A stretch of DNA of 64,000 nt from Isoetes taiwanensis (taxonomy: Eukaryota > Streptophyta > Lycopodiopsida > Isoetales > Isoetaceae). The stretch spans positions 32,781,166-32,845,165 of the forward strand of contig JAJEKV010000003.1 of the NCBI GenBank assembly GCA_021234155.1. The letters are read 5' to 3'. Positions 22,331 through 31,436 of the stretch are shown here, in pieces. A program made the position numbers and the translations under genes. A model generated the notes under the pieces. That model did not search any database and was not told the origin of the DNA. It saw nothing but the letters and a program-made list of their open reading frames with translations. The stretch's first letter is position 1; the number at the start of each line of letters is the position of its first letter.

Positions 22331-23403
22331 ATTCTCGGGTGTTTGTAGATACTTTCATGCTCGACATTGGTACATTGTTCGAATCTTTATCCCCGACCAC
22401 GATCATACACGCTTAGGCAAATTGGAAAGCATTGGGTTGTCCTCGGCCCTAAAGCAAACAGGCTCCCCTGATAAGTGCAAGACCTTTGAGAAACTATGAG
22501 ATATGTTCTCTGGAGGGACAGGAAGATGACAAGGGAGAGGAAGAAGAGGAGAAGAAGAAGAGAACACCAAGGAAAGGTAGGGAGTCTCTCTCGACCAATA
22601 CGACCTCATTCTTAGTAATCGAGGCGGTCCGGGAGAAATGGACTCACATATGGGCTCAATGGACAAGAGGCAAGTCGGAAGGACAAGAATGGAGAATTTC
22701 CAAAGCGGCCCGACCCCAAGTTGTTTGACAAGCAGTTCATGAAGAGGATACAGTGGCCTCACGGACAAAGAAACGCTTTGACCTACAAGGCAAAATCTTG
22801 GAGGGAACAATCCTGCCGAGGAAGACCAGGAGTTCTAAATTGCGGGGATCTAAAGGATTATGCCACGCCCTAAAAGCGTACAAGTGCGTTAGAAGAAGGC
22901 ATCACGGAGTTACGCAACGTTGCATCTAATGAATACCATGATTTTGATTATTACAAGGAAAAAGGCTGCCCTTGATGAGGAAGACATGAAGGAATTGAAC
23001 CGCCTATGTCAACCCTACATCAACACCAAGTGAAGCGTAACGTCAAAACCCTTCCTTTCCCCTCGAACGTGCTATGGCAATTTCGAAAAGGAAGCTTGAT
23101 TCGGGGTGGTCCCATTTAAGGCGACGATAGCTCCCCCTTTTCTGGTTACTTTGGGACACAAGGGATTTGGTGGTCCGAACCGCACTGACCCGCGTGGCAC
23201 TATTTGCCATCAATATGATCAAGACCCCACCCTTTTTATGACAAAGCCGACATAGAGCGTTGGTACAAGACGGCACCGACATGACCGACTGGATACTTTC
23301 GGTTTCCTTGTCTTTTGCATGCCGCAATCAAACAACCGCTGTCTCCCCAATGGGCAGGTGATATTAACTTCACCAACAAGATCATGCACTCCATATACTG
23401 AAC
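22331..23403 (+). pseudogene. Decayed coding-like stretch of element A
   Basis: Short plus-strand open segments with biased composition follow one another in changing frames: YFHARHWYIVRIFIPDHDHT (22340-22400), DDKGEEEEEKKKRTPRKG (22523-22580), AVREKWTHIWAQWTRGKSEG (22622-22690) and further pieces to about 23050. I recognise no domain. They probably belong to the same protein as the VDGQHS and HAD segments. Confidence 0.35.
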
Positions 23404-23763
23404 TTGATCATGAGTGCAGACTTGGCTTGCCAAGGCACCAAGCTTTGCCAACATAGTTTTGGTTTTGATTTCAAGATGGCGGTCGACTGGATAAGTGGTG
23501 GTCTAGCGAAAGCATCATTATCTCGACAAGTTCATGATCTCTCAAGAGCAGATGGAACCCCGGAAGGGGGCAGGTTTATGGAGGATGTTCCATCGATGGA
23601 CAAGGTCGCAAGGATGGTGCGACCGGTCCTATACATAGAATTCCTATCCGCCAAGAGTTATCAAGTACTTCATAACCAGCTTGGTCGAGGAAGATCAAAT
23701 TGTAGGCGCGAGTGGTACATGAATGGCCTGTTTCTCTCGGGGGCTATCTGCCGTTTGGAATGA
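23404..23763 (+). CDS. Unknown ORF of element A
   Basis: The plus-strand ORF of 119 residues includes MAVDWISGGLAKASLSRQV, MDKVARMVRPVLYIEFLSAK and a Cys/Arg-containing end. It is followed 15 bp later by the ORF that carries the acidic segment and the HAD domain. No recognised domain. Confidence 0.35.
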   Translation: MIMSADLACQGTKLCQHSFGFDFKMAVDWISGGLAKASLSRQVHDLSRADGTPEGGRFMEDVPSMDKVARMVRPVLYIEFLSAKSYQVLHNQLGRGRSNCRREWYMNGLFLSGAICRLE

Positions 23764-23778
23764 AACCTATATCCGTGG

Positions 23779-24947
23779 TTGGAAATAAGGACATGGTTGA
23801 AACCATTCAGTCATACACGGATCTCGCTTCATGAGCATTTCAAGGGGAGGAAGACAAATGGAAGCAGTAAAGACGACGAGGACGAGGGAGACAAACCTGA
23901 CGGAGACGAGGATGTCGAAGGATTGGACCAGAATGCTGCCGAAAACATTATTGAAAACCTGAGATTGAGGTGAGTATACTTTGTTTCTAACGGTGTTTCT
24001 CGACTCGCGAAGTCGAGAAAAACTCGTTTCCTTTCAATACCTTTTCTTGTCATTCTCGACTCGCGAGTCGAGAAAACTCGTTTCCTTTCTGACAGATGTC
24101 ATCATTTCAGGGAATTCGAGCTCAACGAGTCCGGATCATTGTCAATGGATTCCAACGGTTCACGTCGCGAGGAGAATGAGAATGAAAATCCGAGCAAGAC
24201 ACCGCCACGGCCTGAAAAGAACTGAAAAGTTAATGATCCCGCATTTGGATCCCGGATGAACCGGAAATATGGTCGAGCCAAACTCCAATCGGGATCCAAA
24301 TTGGGTCCCACCAAGCTTGTAATATTTGACGTCAATGGAGTATTAGCTGCAGTATACCACGACAAAGACGTCCCCGAGATTAACACCTCGCAGATCCCAG
24401 TGAAAACAGAGCATAAAATAGTGTATCCGAGGCCCAGAGCTAAGGAAATTATTGACTGGTGCCTGGCACGGGGATTCGAAGTGGGCATATGGTCTTGTAT
24501 GGCAAAGAAAAATATTGTCAATGTTCTTGGTGTTCTCGGCATTTCAGTTTTGAAGTTCAAGTTCGTTTGGGGAAACGAAAGGGTCGAGCATGTGAAGGAC
24601 CTCGATCCAGCCATCACAAAGGGGAAGCCTATAATGGTGAAAAGGCTGGACAGTGTTTATGAGCAATTCCAGGACTTTGGCAAACACAACACGATCATAG
24701 ACGACTCACCTACAAGTGCTATCATAACGCGCAAAATACAATCATTGCTAAGCCATATCGACCTGAAGAATATGAGACAGATAGGTGGTTGTCCTTCGGA
24801 CTCTGTCCTGTCTTGGCGGAATCCCTCTTTGCCATTCTTGTCGCCGATGTGCTTACGAACTATCCGAGCCTCACGGAACCCGATCCAGAGAGCAAGCCGA
24901 TCATGAAAGCTATGGACGACAAATACTTTGGTGAACAAGAAGAGTGA
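23779..24947 (+). pseudogene. Plant NIF/FCP1-like HAD phosphatase gene in element A
   Basis: An exon from 23779 ends in an acidic stretch (DDEDEGDKPDGDEDVEG) and ENIIENLRLR. It is spliced at 23970 (GTGAGT) across a 140-bp intron containing two palindromes to 24111 (after CATTTCAG). The frame then runs to an in-frame TGA (about 24224) 32 bp before ATG 24256. From there: KLVIFDVNGVLA (residues 20-31), FEVGIWSCMAKKNI, LKFKFVWGNERVEHV, GKPIMVKRLDSVY and NTIIDDSP (DD at 149-150). This order is the catalytic core of plant NLI-interacting-factor-like HAD proteins, where DVNG replaces the usual DxDG. A frame change at about 24715-24735 restores YRPEEYETDRWLSFG and a stop at 24947. So there are two breaks: one stop and one frameshift. 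Confidence 0.7.
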
Positions 24948-25048
24948 CCCCTGCTTTCAGATAGTCAAATTGTGTGAATATTGTAATCGAACGTGAACAC
25001 ATGTATTGACCATTTTGTAATGAATATACTTGTATATTGAGTTTTCGA

Positions 25049-25266
25049 TGCCTTTCTCGACTCACGAGTCGAGAAAGGCATGCTTGTCGTGTTGATGAAA
25101 TGCTTGTACAATCTATTATGATAATGCTTGTACATTGGGCATGCTAGTTGTCTCGTTGACAAAAGCATTTGTATGCTTCCGTGTGTGATTGGATGCAACC
25201 ATATTCTAATGAGAATGGTTGTACTTTGACTTTTATGGGCCTTTCTCGACTCGCGAGTCGAGAAAG
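25049..25266. repeat. Two long palindromes downstream of the HAD gene
   Basis: The palindrome at 25049-25080 is 32 bp with one mismatched pair (TGCCTTTCTCGACTCA and near-complement). The one at 25241-25266 is 26 bp and perfect (CTTTCTCGACTCG and complement). The flanking bases differ between the two, yet each flank is itself palindromic. Confidence 0.85.
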
Positions 25267-25350
25267 ACACTACTTCCCACGTCATTGGATGCAGTTGTAT
25301 GGAATGAATGTTCTCCGTTGTAATTTGATTTCAACGTTCTTTTCTACGTT

Positions 25351-26121
25351 TTGACTAATGACACCGTAATTGTTAATCATACTCTCCTTGCTCCAGGTGG
25401 TTCAGGCACAGATCCGACACCAGCACAGATCCCGCTCAGGCATCACAGAGACCGCTCCAGGCGGCACGGATCCCGCTCAAGGCGGAAGAAATACCGTTCT
25501 GGCACAGATCCCGGTCACGCTACACTCTTGCCCGGCCTTTGGGACAAGGTTGCTCGCGAATTCAGAGGTTGCTCGCTACACCCTGGGAATAAAGAACAGG
25601 CGAAGAACAAAGAGAAAGTCCAGGAAGCTCAAGGCATATTGCAAGCATTGCATAACATCCACGGAGGTTGGGGAAGGAGCATATTCGATGAAAGGCTGCG
25701 GGAGGCGAGTGGAGAAGTCGGGTGGACAGGTCGGCCGGTAGCTCCAGAGGCACCTCCACGTGAGGCATTCCACACTCTTCAGGTTGCCCCCAAGGCTTAC
25801 AGACGGCATGAAGAAGCGCCACAAGTTAATCCCCTAAGGTGGACCACCTACCAAGATGATGTAATCAGAGTGACAAAGAAGACCGCCATGGTCTCTGCGT
25901 CCGATGTAAAATACATTGTATCTGTTCAATTTATTAATAAAAATTCTTTTTCAACTACATCTTTGGTTTCAAACTTTAATGAATTTCCTTTGTTTCAGTT
26001 GCATTGTTTTTGTTCTCGACTCGCGAACCTGGGAAAACTGCAGCACAGCTCGGATTCAGAGTTTTATTCAAAAATTCGAATTAAGGATAGTTTTCGGGTC
26101 GGGGTGCTACTTTTTATGTAA
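25351..26121 (+). CDS. Unknown basic ORF near the right end of element A
   Basis: The plus-strand frame of 256 codons is open. The likely coding part starts after TTGCTCCAG (25396) and contains a basic run (LRHHRDRSRRHGSRSRRKKY), then LLPGLWDKVAREFRG, IHGGWGRSIFDERL and NPLRWTTYQDDVIRVTKKTA. A GTAAAA donor-like site follows GTCCGAT at about 25907, and the rest is AT-rich with a broken palindrome near 26015. I recognise no domain. The basic segment could bind nucleic acid. Confidence 0.4.
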   Translation: MTNDTVIVNHTLLAPGGSGTDPTPAQIPLRHHRDRSRRHGSRSRRKKYRSGTDPGHATLLPGLWDKVAREFRGCSLHPGNKEQAKNKEKVQEAQGILQALHNIHGGWGRSIFDERLREASGEVGWTGRPVAPEAPPREAFHTLQVAPKAYRRHEEAPQVNPLRWTTYQDDVIRVTKKTAMVSASDVKYIVSVQFINKNSFSTTSLVSNFNEFPLFQLHCFCSRLANLGKLQHSSDSEFYSKIRIKDSFRVGVLLFM

Positions 26122-26158
26122 ATTAACCGGGTTCCGAAAAAAAATGGGAATGGAATGA

Positions 26159-26183
26159 GTCCCACTTTAATTAAATACGACTT
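26159..26183. repeat. Right terminal inverted repeat of element A
   Basis: Read inward: AAGTCGTATTTAATTAAAG then TGGGAC. It matches the left end of element B (56126-56150) at 21 of 25 positions and abuts the copia LTR remainder exactly. Confidence 0.7.
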
Positions 26184-26209
26184 TCATCCTTTTGTTCATA
26201 ATCTTTACA
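26184..26209 (+). repeat. Copia 5' LTR, right remainder
   Basis: These 26 bp (TCATCCTTTTGTTC...CTTTACA) are identical to the end of the 3' LTR (31244-31269). The internal region of the copia element starts directly after. Confidence 0.9.
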
Positions 26210-26287
26210 GGTTATGGGCCCACTATAAGCTCAGAATCGCCGCAGCCGCCATTCTCAATTTTTTTTTGAGCTTATTATTTCTTCCTG

Positions 26288-29200
26288 ATGGATTCTATTA
26301 CTCTTACCCCTCAAACTGCTTTCCGGACCATTCCAAGGTTCAATGGAAAAAATTTCCAAATGTGGAAATGGAGGATGCGTATGATTCTGGAGGATCATGG
26401 CCTATGGGAGGCCATGGATTCTCAGAATTCCAACAGTGCAGAAGCCAGCTCGACTGGAGGTTTGGTAGTAGATCTTTCCTCTGATCCGGAGAAAGATAAA
26501 AAGGCCAAACTATGGATCTGCCAAGGTTTGGATGATAATCCTGCAAGACTGGTCAAGGGTGCTAGCACCAGTAAGGAAATCATGCGTCTTCTTGAGCATC
26601 ATTATGCTTCAAAAAATGTTGCCCACCGTGTTATTCTGAGAAACCAGTTGTATAGCTTGAAGCTTGCACTGGATGGGGACGTCACTGAACACATTTGCAA
26701 GATGAAAGAATTGGTTGATGATCTGAATGCTTCTGGCACAGAGATCACAAAAGATGAAAAGGTCTGCTTATTGTTGAATAGATTGCCTAACATCTATGAG
26801 GGCCTTGTTGTGAATTTGCAAGGGAAAATTGAAGATTATACCTTTGAGGAAGCACTGAATCGAGTTCAACAAGAGGCCCTGAGGCAATCTCACAAGGCAC
26901 AAACATCCAAAGCTGAGACTATAATGGTTGCAGATCTCACCAAGCAAATGGAATCTGCTATGATGGCAGAGTCAAACTCAAAGAAAACACATGTACGCAG
27001 ATCTCGCCCAGACCGCAGCACCATTAAGTCTTACAGATGTGGGAAACTTGGACATTATGCCAAGGAGTGCACTGCAGCAGCACCTGTACGTTCAAGAAGA
27101 AGCAATGATGGAGAACAAGGCAATCTGGTGGAAGAAGATGAAAATTGCATGGTTGAAGATATTTTGTCTGATGATGAACCTCTTGATTATCTTTTACATG
27201 TCAATGACTCCTTTTTATCTGATTCTTCCACCTGGTTTTTAGATTCAGGGGCCACATCTCATATGACACCCATCAGATCCAGCTTCCTCAAGTATTTTCC
27301 CCTGGAGCCTCCTCGAGTTGTCAAGATGGGCAATCATTCTCAGCAACTAGGGGTTGCCACTGGAGTTATTGCAATCATTCTTCCTTCTGGTGAGAAGAAA
27401 TTTATCAAAGATGTTCTTCATGTCCCTGGCCTGCACAAAAGCCTCCTCTCTGTAAGTCGAATCACTGATGCTGGTTTCTGTGTTCAATTCACTTTCAATG
27501 CTTGCCATGTGAAGGATCCACACAACAAGCTTCTGTTTTCAGGCCACCGATCTGGTAATCTTTACCAAGTGCATGGTATCTCCCAATCCACTGAATCTGC
27601 AAATTTGGCTTTTACTCCTCCAAGTACTGACTCCTTGTGGCACTATAGGCTTGGCCATGCAGGCAAGAAAAAGCTTCATCAATTAGTCCAGCAAGGATCC
27701 TTGCCATCTGTCTCTGCTCATTCATTGCCCTGTAACATTTGTCTCGCTTGCAAAAGCACCCGTGCCTCTTTTCCAGCCTCCTCCAGTTTAGCTACACAAT
27801 GTCTCCAGCTTGTCCATACAGACCTCTGTGGCCCAATTCGTCCAATTTCTGTTGGTGGTTCTCAGTATTTCCTTGTTTTCCTTGATGATCACAGTCGCCA
27901 TCTCACTGTGCATCTTCTCAAAACCAAAGACCAAGTTTTTTCTTACTTTGTCAATTTCGTATTGCAAGAAGAAAGATTTACAGGTACAAAGCTGGTTACA
28001 ATTCGAAGTGATGGAGGAGGGGAGTTCAACTCAAATGAATTCCATCACTTTTGTTCCTCTCATGGGATAAGGCATGAAGTATCATCCCCACATACACCTG
28101 AACAAAATGGAAGAGCTGAACGGGTGAACCGAAGTATCATTGACATGGCCAGATCCTTACTCATATCCATGAATGTACCTGCTTGCTATTGGGGAGAAGC
28201 CATTCATACTGCAGCATATCTTATCAACAGAATGCCGCACTCCAGCATTGATGATCAAATTCTAGAGATCAAATGGACTGGTAAACCTCTTTCACTCAAG
28301 CATCTTCGTGTTTTTGGATGCAAAGCTTTTGCACATATTCCTGCAGCCAAGAGAACCAAACTCCAAGTCAGAGCCACTCCTTGCATGTTTTTGGGGTATT
28401 CTCTCACCCAAAAAGCATATAGACTCCTTGATCTTGATACCAAGAAACTTGTTTTGACACAACATGCCTCCTTCAATGAGTATGAACCATGTTTTCCTAT
28501 GACCTCTGATCGTGCTCATTCCTTCTTTGAAATCCTTTTTCCAGAAATATGCATTCCCCAACCACCACCTGCACCTATTGTTCCCATGCATGATCTGCCC
28601 TCTGATGTAGAGTCTTCTCCAAATGATGAGGCATCACTGTCTCCCAACAATCCCATTGAAACCATTCATGTCAATCCACCTGAAATTGTCCATGCCAGAC
28701 CTCAAAGGAATCGAAGACCTCCTGTATGGGCAAATGATTATAGCTTTGTTGTTTCTGATCAGCCTATTGAGCCACACACCTTTGCCCAAGCCATGAGCAG
28801 CCAACATCATGTTCAGTGGAATCAAGCAATGGAAGCAGAGATGAAATCAATCTATGAGACAAGGACCTGGGTATTGGTACCTCGTCCTACACACAAGGCA
28901 GTAGTGGGGAGCAGATGGGTGTACAAAATTAAATATGATAGCTCTGGTGTCATAAACAGGTTCAAGACGCGTCTTGTGGCTCGTGGATTCACCCAAGTAG
29001 AAGGCCTTGATTATGAAGAAACCTTTGCTCCAGTTGCCAAGATGCCTATAGTCCGTCTTGTATTATCCTTTGCAGTACTAAAATCCATGCACATTCACCA
29101 GATGGATGTAAACAATGCTTTTCTTCACGGGGATCTGAAAGAAGAAGTGTTCATTGAGCAACCTGCAGGTTTCATTGATCCAGAAAATCCTGAGAAAGTC

Positions 29201-30892
29201 TGTCTCCTTCGAAAGGCCCTGTATGGCCTGAAACAAGCGTCAAGATCATGGTACTCTAAACTTGATGACACTCTGATCATGCTGAAATTCCACCGCAGTC
29301 CATCGGATCCAAGTGTATATTATAAGCATGATCCACAACTCATCATCATCCTTGTATATGTTGATGATTTGCTACTAATCACTGCAGATCTGGCCACTCT
29401 TTCTCAAATCAAACTACAGCTTCATGGAGAATTTCGAATGAAAGATCTTGGGCCAGCATCTTACTTTCTTGGAATGGAGTTACAGTATGATCAAGTTGCA
29501 GGAAGACTCCACCTCAGCCAGCACAAGTACATAGAAGACATACTTCGCCAGTTTGCCATGCTGCATTGCAATCCTGCTTGTACTCCTCTTGAAGCTTCCC
29601 AAATCTTCCCAAATCTTCACCATATTCAAGACCATTACAGAGTTCTCCTTGGCCTTCTGAATTTTGCAGCCATATGTGATAGCAATAAGATCTTTACATT
29701 AGTAAATCTTCTAATAGATCAAGACACAATCTTATAATCCATTGATCAACTTGAACTTATGCATTTAAATCATAGCACTTAATCATTCTATAGTCACAAT
29801 GCAATAATGACTATTAAGCTATTTCAATACAACTAACGAACCATTGCCAATAATCTACTGTTCATTACGTATTGACTATAACACTGTTCATCTGTTGACC
29901 GAATCCTAAACCAACTTACAATACAATTCCTGCTTGGATTATTGCGATCCGGCACTCAGTGATGCCGAATCTCTGTTATTCAATGCATATATTTACAATG
30001 GTCCGTCGGTTGAGCCAGACCAAACGGATTCATGTATGGACTTGGCATGATTCTATTATGCCAGCCTCTCCTTCGAAATACTGAGTCAACCTGCTAAATA
30101 TATAGGTTAAATTCGGTGCCTCAATGTCTTCAGTAATTTAACCATTAACCTAGGTCATGAATTATTTAACCTAGGCTTAGGTCTTAGCAAACATTTCAAC
30201 CTTAACCAATACGATGAACCTAGCTTGTTGATCTTCATAAACTAGAATTGGCATGAATAATTCCAACAATATGCACTCGTCCAGACATTTCTCTTCCATT
30301 GTGCAAGCTTAGCCAGTTTAACCATGATCCCAAACAAAGCCATTGCGCTTCTCTCAAACGAGTACTCCGATACCTTGCTGGCACTAGCACTCATGGAATT
30401 CTCTATCAAGCAAATGGATCATCTGCAATCACTGGTCTCTGTGATGCAGATTGGGCAAGGGACACAAATGACAGAAAATCCACATCCGGTTTTATCTTCA
30501 TATTAGCAGGTGGAGCTATCAGCTGGAGTAGCACAAAACAGAAGTGTGTTGCACTATCCACCACAGAAGCTGAGTACGTTGCTTTGACACATGCCAGCAA
30601 AGAAGCCATCTGGTTACAAAGGTTTGGTGCTGAACTTGGTTTATCTGACACAGGCATTATCGTTCATTCAGACAATCAAGGGGCTCTTGCAGTAACCAAG
30701 AATCCAATCATGCACAAGCGCATGAAACACGTCGATCTTCAATATCATTTTATCCGAGATCTTGTGGAGTCTCGCCAAATCACCCTGAAGTACTGTCCAA
30801 CTGAAGACATGCCAGCAGACATGCTGACAAAACCCCTTGGACGTCCTAAGTTTACTAAATTTGTACAACTAATAAGTTTGGTGAAGCCTTAA
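26288..30892 (+). CDS. Ty1/copia gag-pol, interrupted only by a solo LTR
   Basis: Open from ATG 26288 to 29676. With the 592-bp insertion and one duplication copy set aside, the frame continues at 30274 to the stop at 30892: 1335 residues, no other break. Domain order: gag with IPRFNGKNFQMWKWRMR; zinc knuckle YRCGKLGHYAKEC, whose first Cys is Ser (about residue 250); protease WFLDSGATSHMT (about 318); GAG-pre-integrase LWHYRLGH; integrase with HTDLCGPI, FLDDHSRH and NGRAERVNR; reverse transcriptase with RLVARGFTQ, MDVNNAFLHGDL and YVDDLLLI (about 1023); RNase H with ADWARDTNDRKSTSG and SDNQGALAVTKNP. Integrase before reverse transcriptase defines copia. The near-intact frame implies a recent element. 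Confidence 0.93.
29672..30273. mobile_element. Solo LTR inserted in copia pol
   Basis: The insert 29677-30268 (592 bp) begins TGATAGCAAT and ends TTCCAACA, and is flanked by ATATG on both sides (29672-29676, 30269-30273). It has no coding capacity or internal domain. TG...CA ends and a 5-bp duplication are the signature of a solo LTR left by recombination. Taking it out restores AICTRPDISLP at the reverse transcriptase/RNase H boundary exactly in frame. The parent family is not otherwise seen in the window. Confidence 0.88.
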
Positions 30893-30925
30893 GTGGGGGA
30901 TACCGTTGCTGCCTCTGACTGGGGG

Positions 30926-31269
30926 TGTTAAGATTCCGTGATTCAGAGTCAGCTAGAATCATGGGAGAGTAACAACCATTCTATCTTTATGTTCATCAAT
31001 TAGGAGATGTTGTAGCCGTTAGGGTTAGGGTGTCAGGAATATAGTATTAAATCAAGGCCCTATATAAGCCTAGGATCATGAGGACACGACCATCAGTTCT
31101 ATTGTGTGATCCCTTGATCCGTAGTTTTCTGTTCCTGTTATTGTTCTTGATTCCTTCTGTTTTATCAAGCTAGGATTCTTTCAGAATTCCTAGCTTCTGT
31201 TGTATTTCCATTGTGATCTTAATACATTCAGTGAAGATTAAGGTCATCCTTTTGTTCATAATCTTTACA
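30926..31269 (+). repeat. Copia 3' LTR
   Basis: 344 bp, starting TGTTAAGATT after a G-rich tract (GACTGGGGG) and ending CTTTACA. A second purine tract (AAGTGGGGGA) lies 34 bp earlier, just after the pol stop. A CCTATATAAGCC TATA-like box lies at about 31060. Confidence 0.9.
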
Positions 31270-31436
31270 TCTTCTTAGGCGACCTGTAACGTTCCTAACC
31301 GACATGCCCTTAACCAACTGGGCAAAACAGTCTAGACGTTTATGAGTAGTCGCTTCTACCCATTTATGCCGGTATCTCGGAAACGCCCCATAGGCACATT
31401 CAAGGTTCGAATACTCGAGCGGTCTACCATGGGCCC

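Larger units (their letters stand above)
14150..26183. mobile_element. Element A: 12 kb DUF7869/NIF-encoding transposon-like element
   Basis: Both edges are set by the copia LTR that it interrupts. The right end, read inward, is AAGTCGTATTTAATTAAAG then TGGGAC (26183-26159). The left end of element B (56126 inward) matches at 21 of 25 positions, so this is a terminal inverted repeat. The left terminus of A is eroded; homology to B resumes at CTGAAAATGG (14153). Contents from left to right: minus-strand DUF7869 gene, ACCATAT-rich spacer, plus-strand start exon (18010), hairpin/palindrome array, minus-strand DUF8039-like exons, plus-strand ORFs including the VDGQHS and HAD segments, and a terminal plus-strand ORF. 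A DNA transposon of an unnamed group is the best reading. Confidence 0.65.
13695..31274 (+). mobile_element. Ty1/copia element with nested insertions
   Basis: The element proper is 13700-31269. TCTTC immediately precedes the 5' LTR (13695-13699) and immediately follows the 3' LTR (31270-31274), which is a 5-bp target duplication. Both LTRs start TGTTAAGATTCCGTGATTC and end CTTTACA. The 5' LTR is in two parts, 13700-14149 and 26184-26209, because element A lies inside it. The gag-pol gene is 26288-30892, interrupted by a solo LTR. Removing the three insertions would leave an element of roughly 4.8 kb, the normal size for this superfamily. Confidence 0.9.

Noticed and set aside
31285-31436. tRNA-like boxes or LTR start (TGTAACGTTCC, GGTTCGAATAC)
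   Set aside because: A- and B-box-like words lie on opposite strands. The TGTAACG similarity to the neighbouring LTR stops after about 16 bp, and CGACC on both sides of 31285-36676 may be chance.
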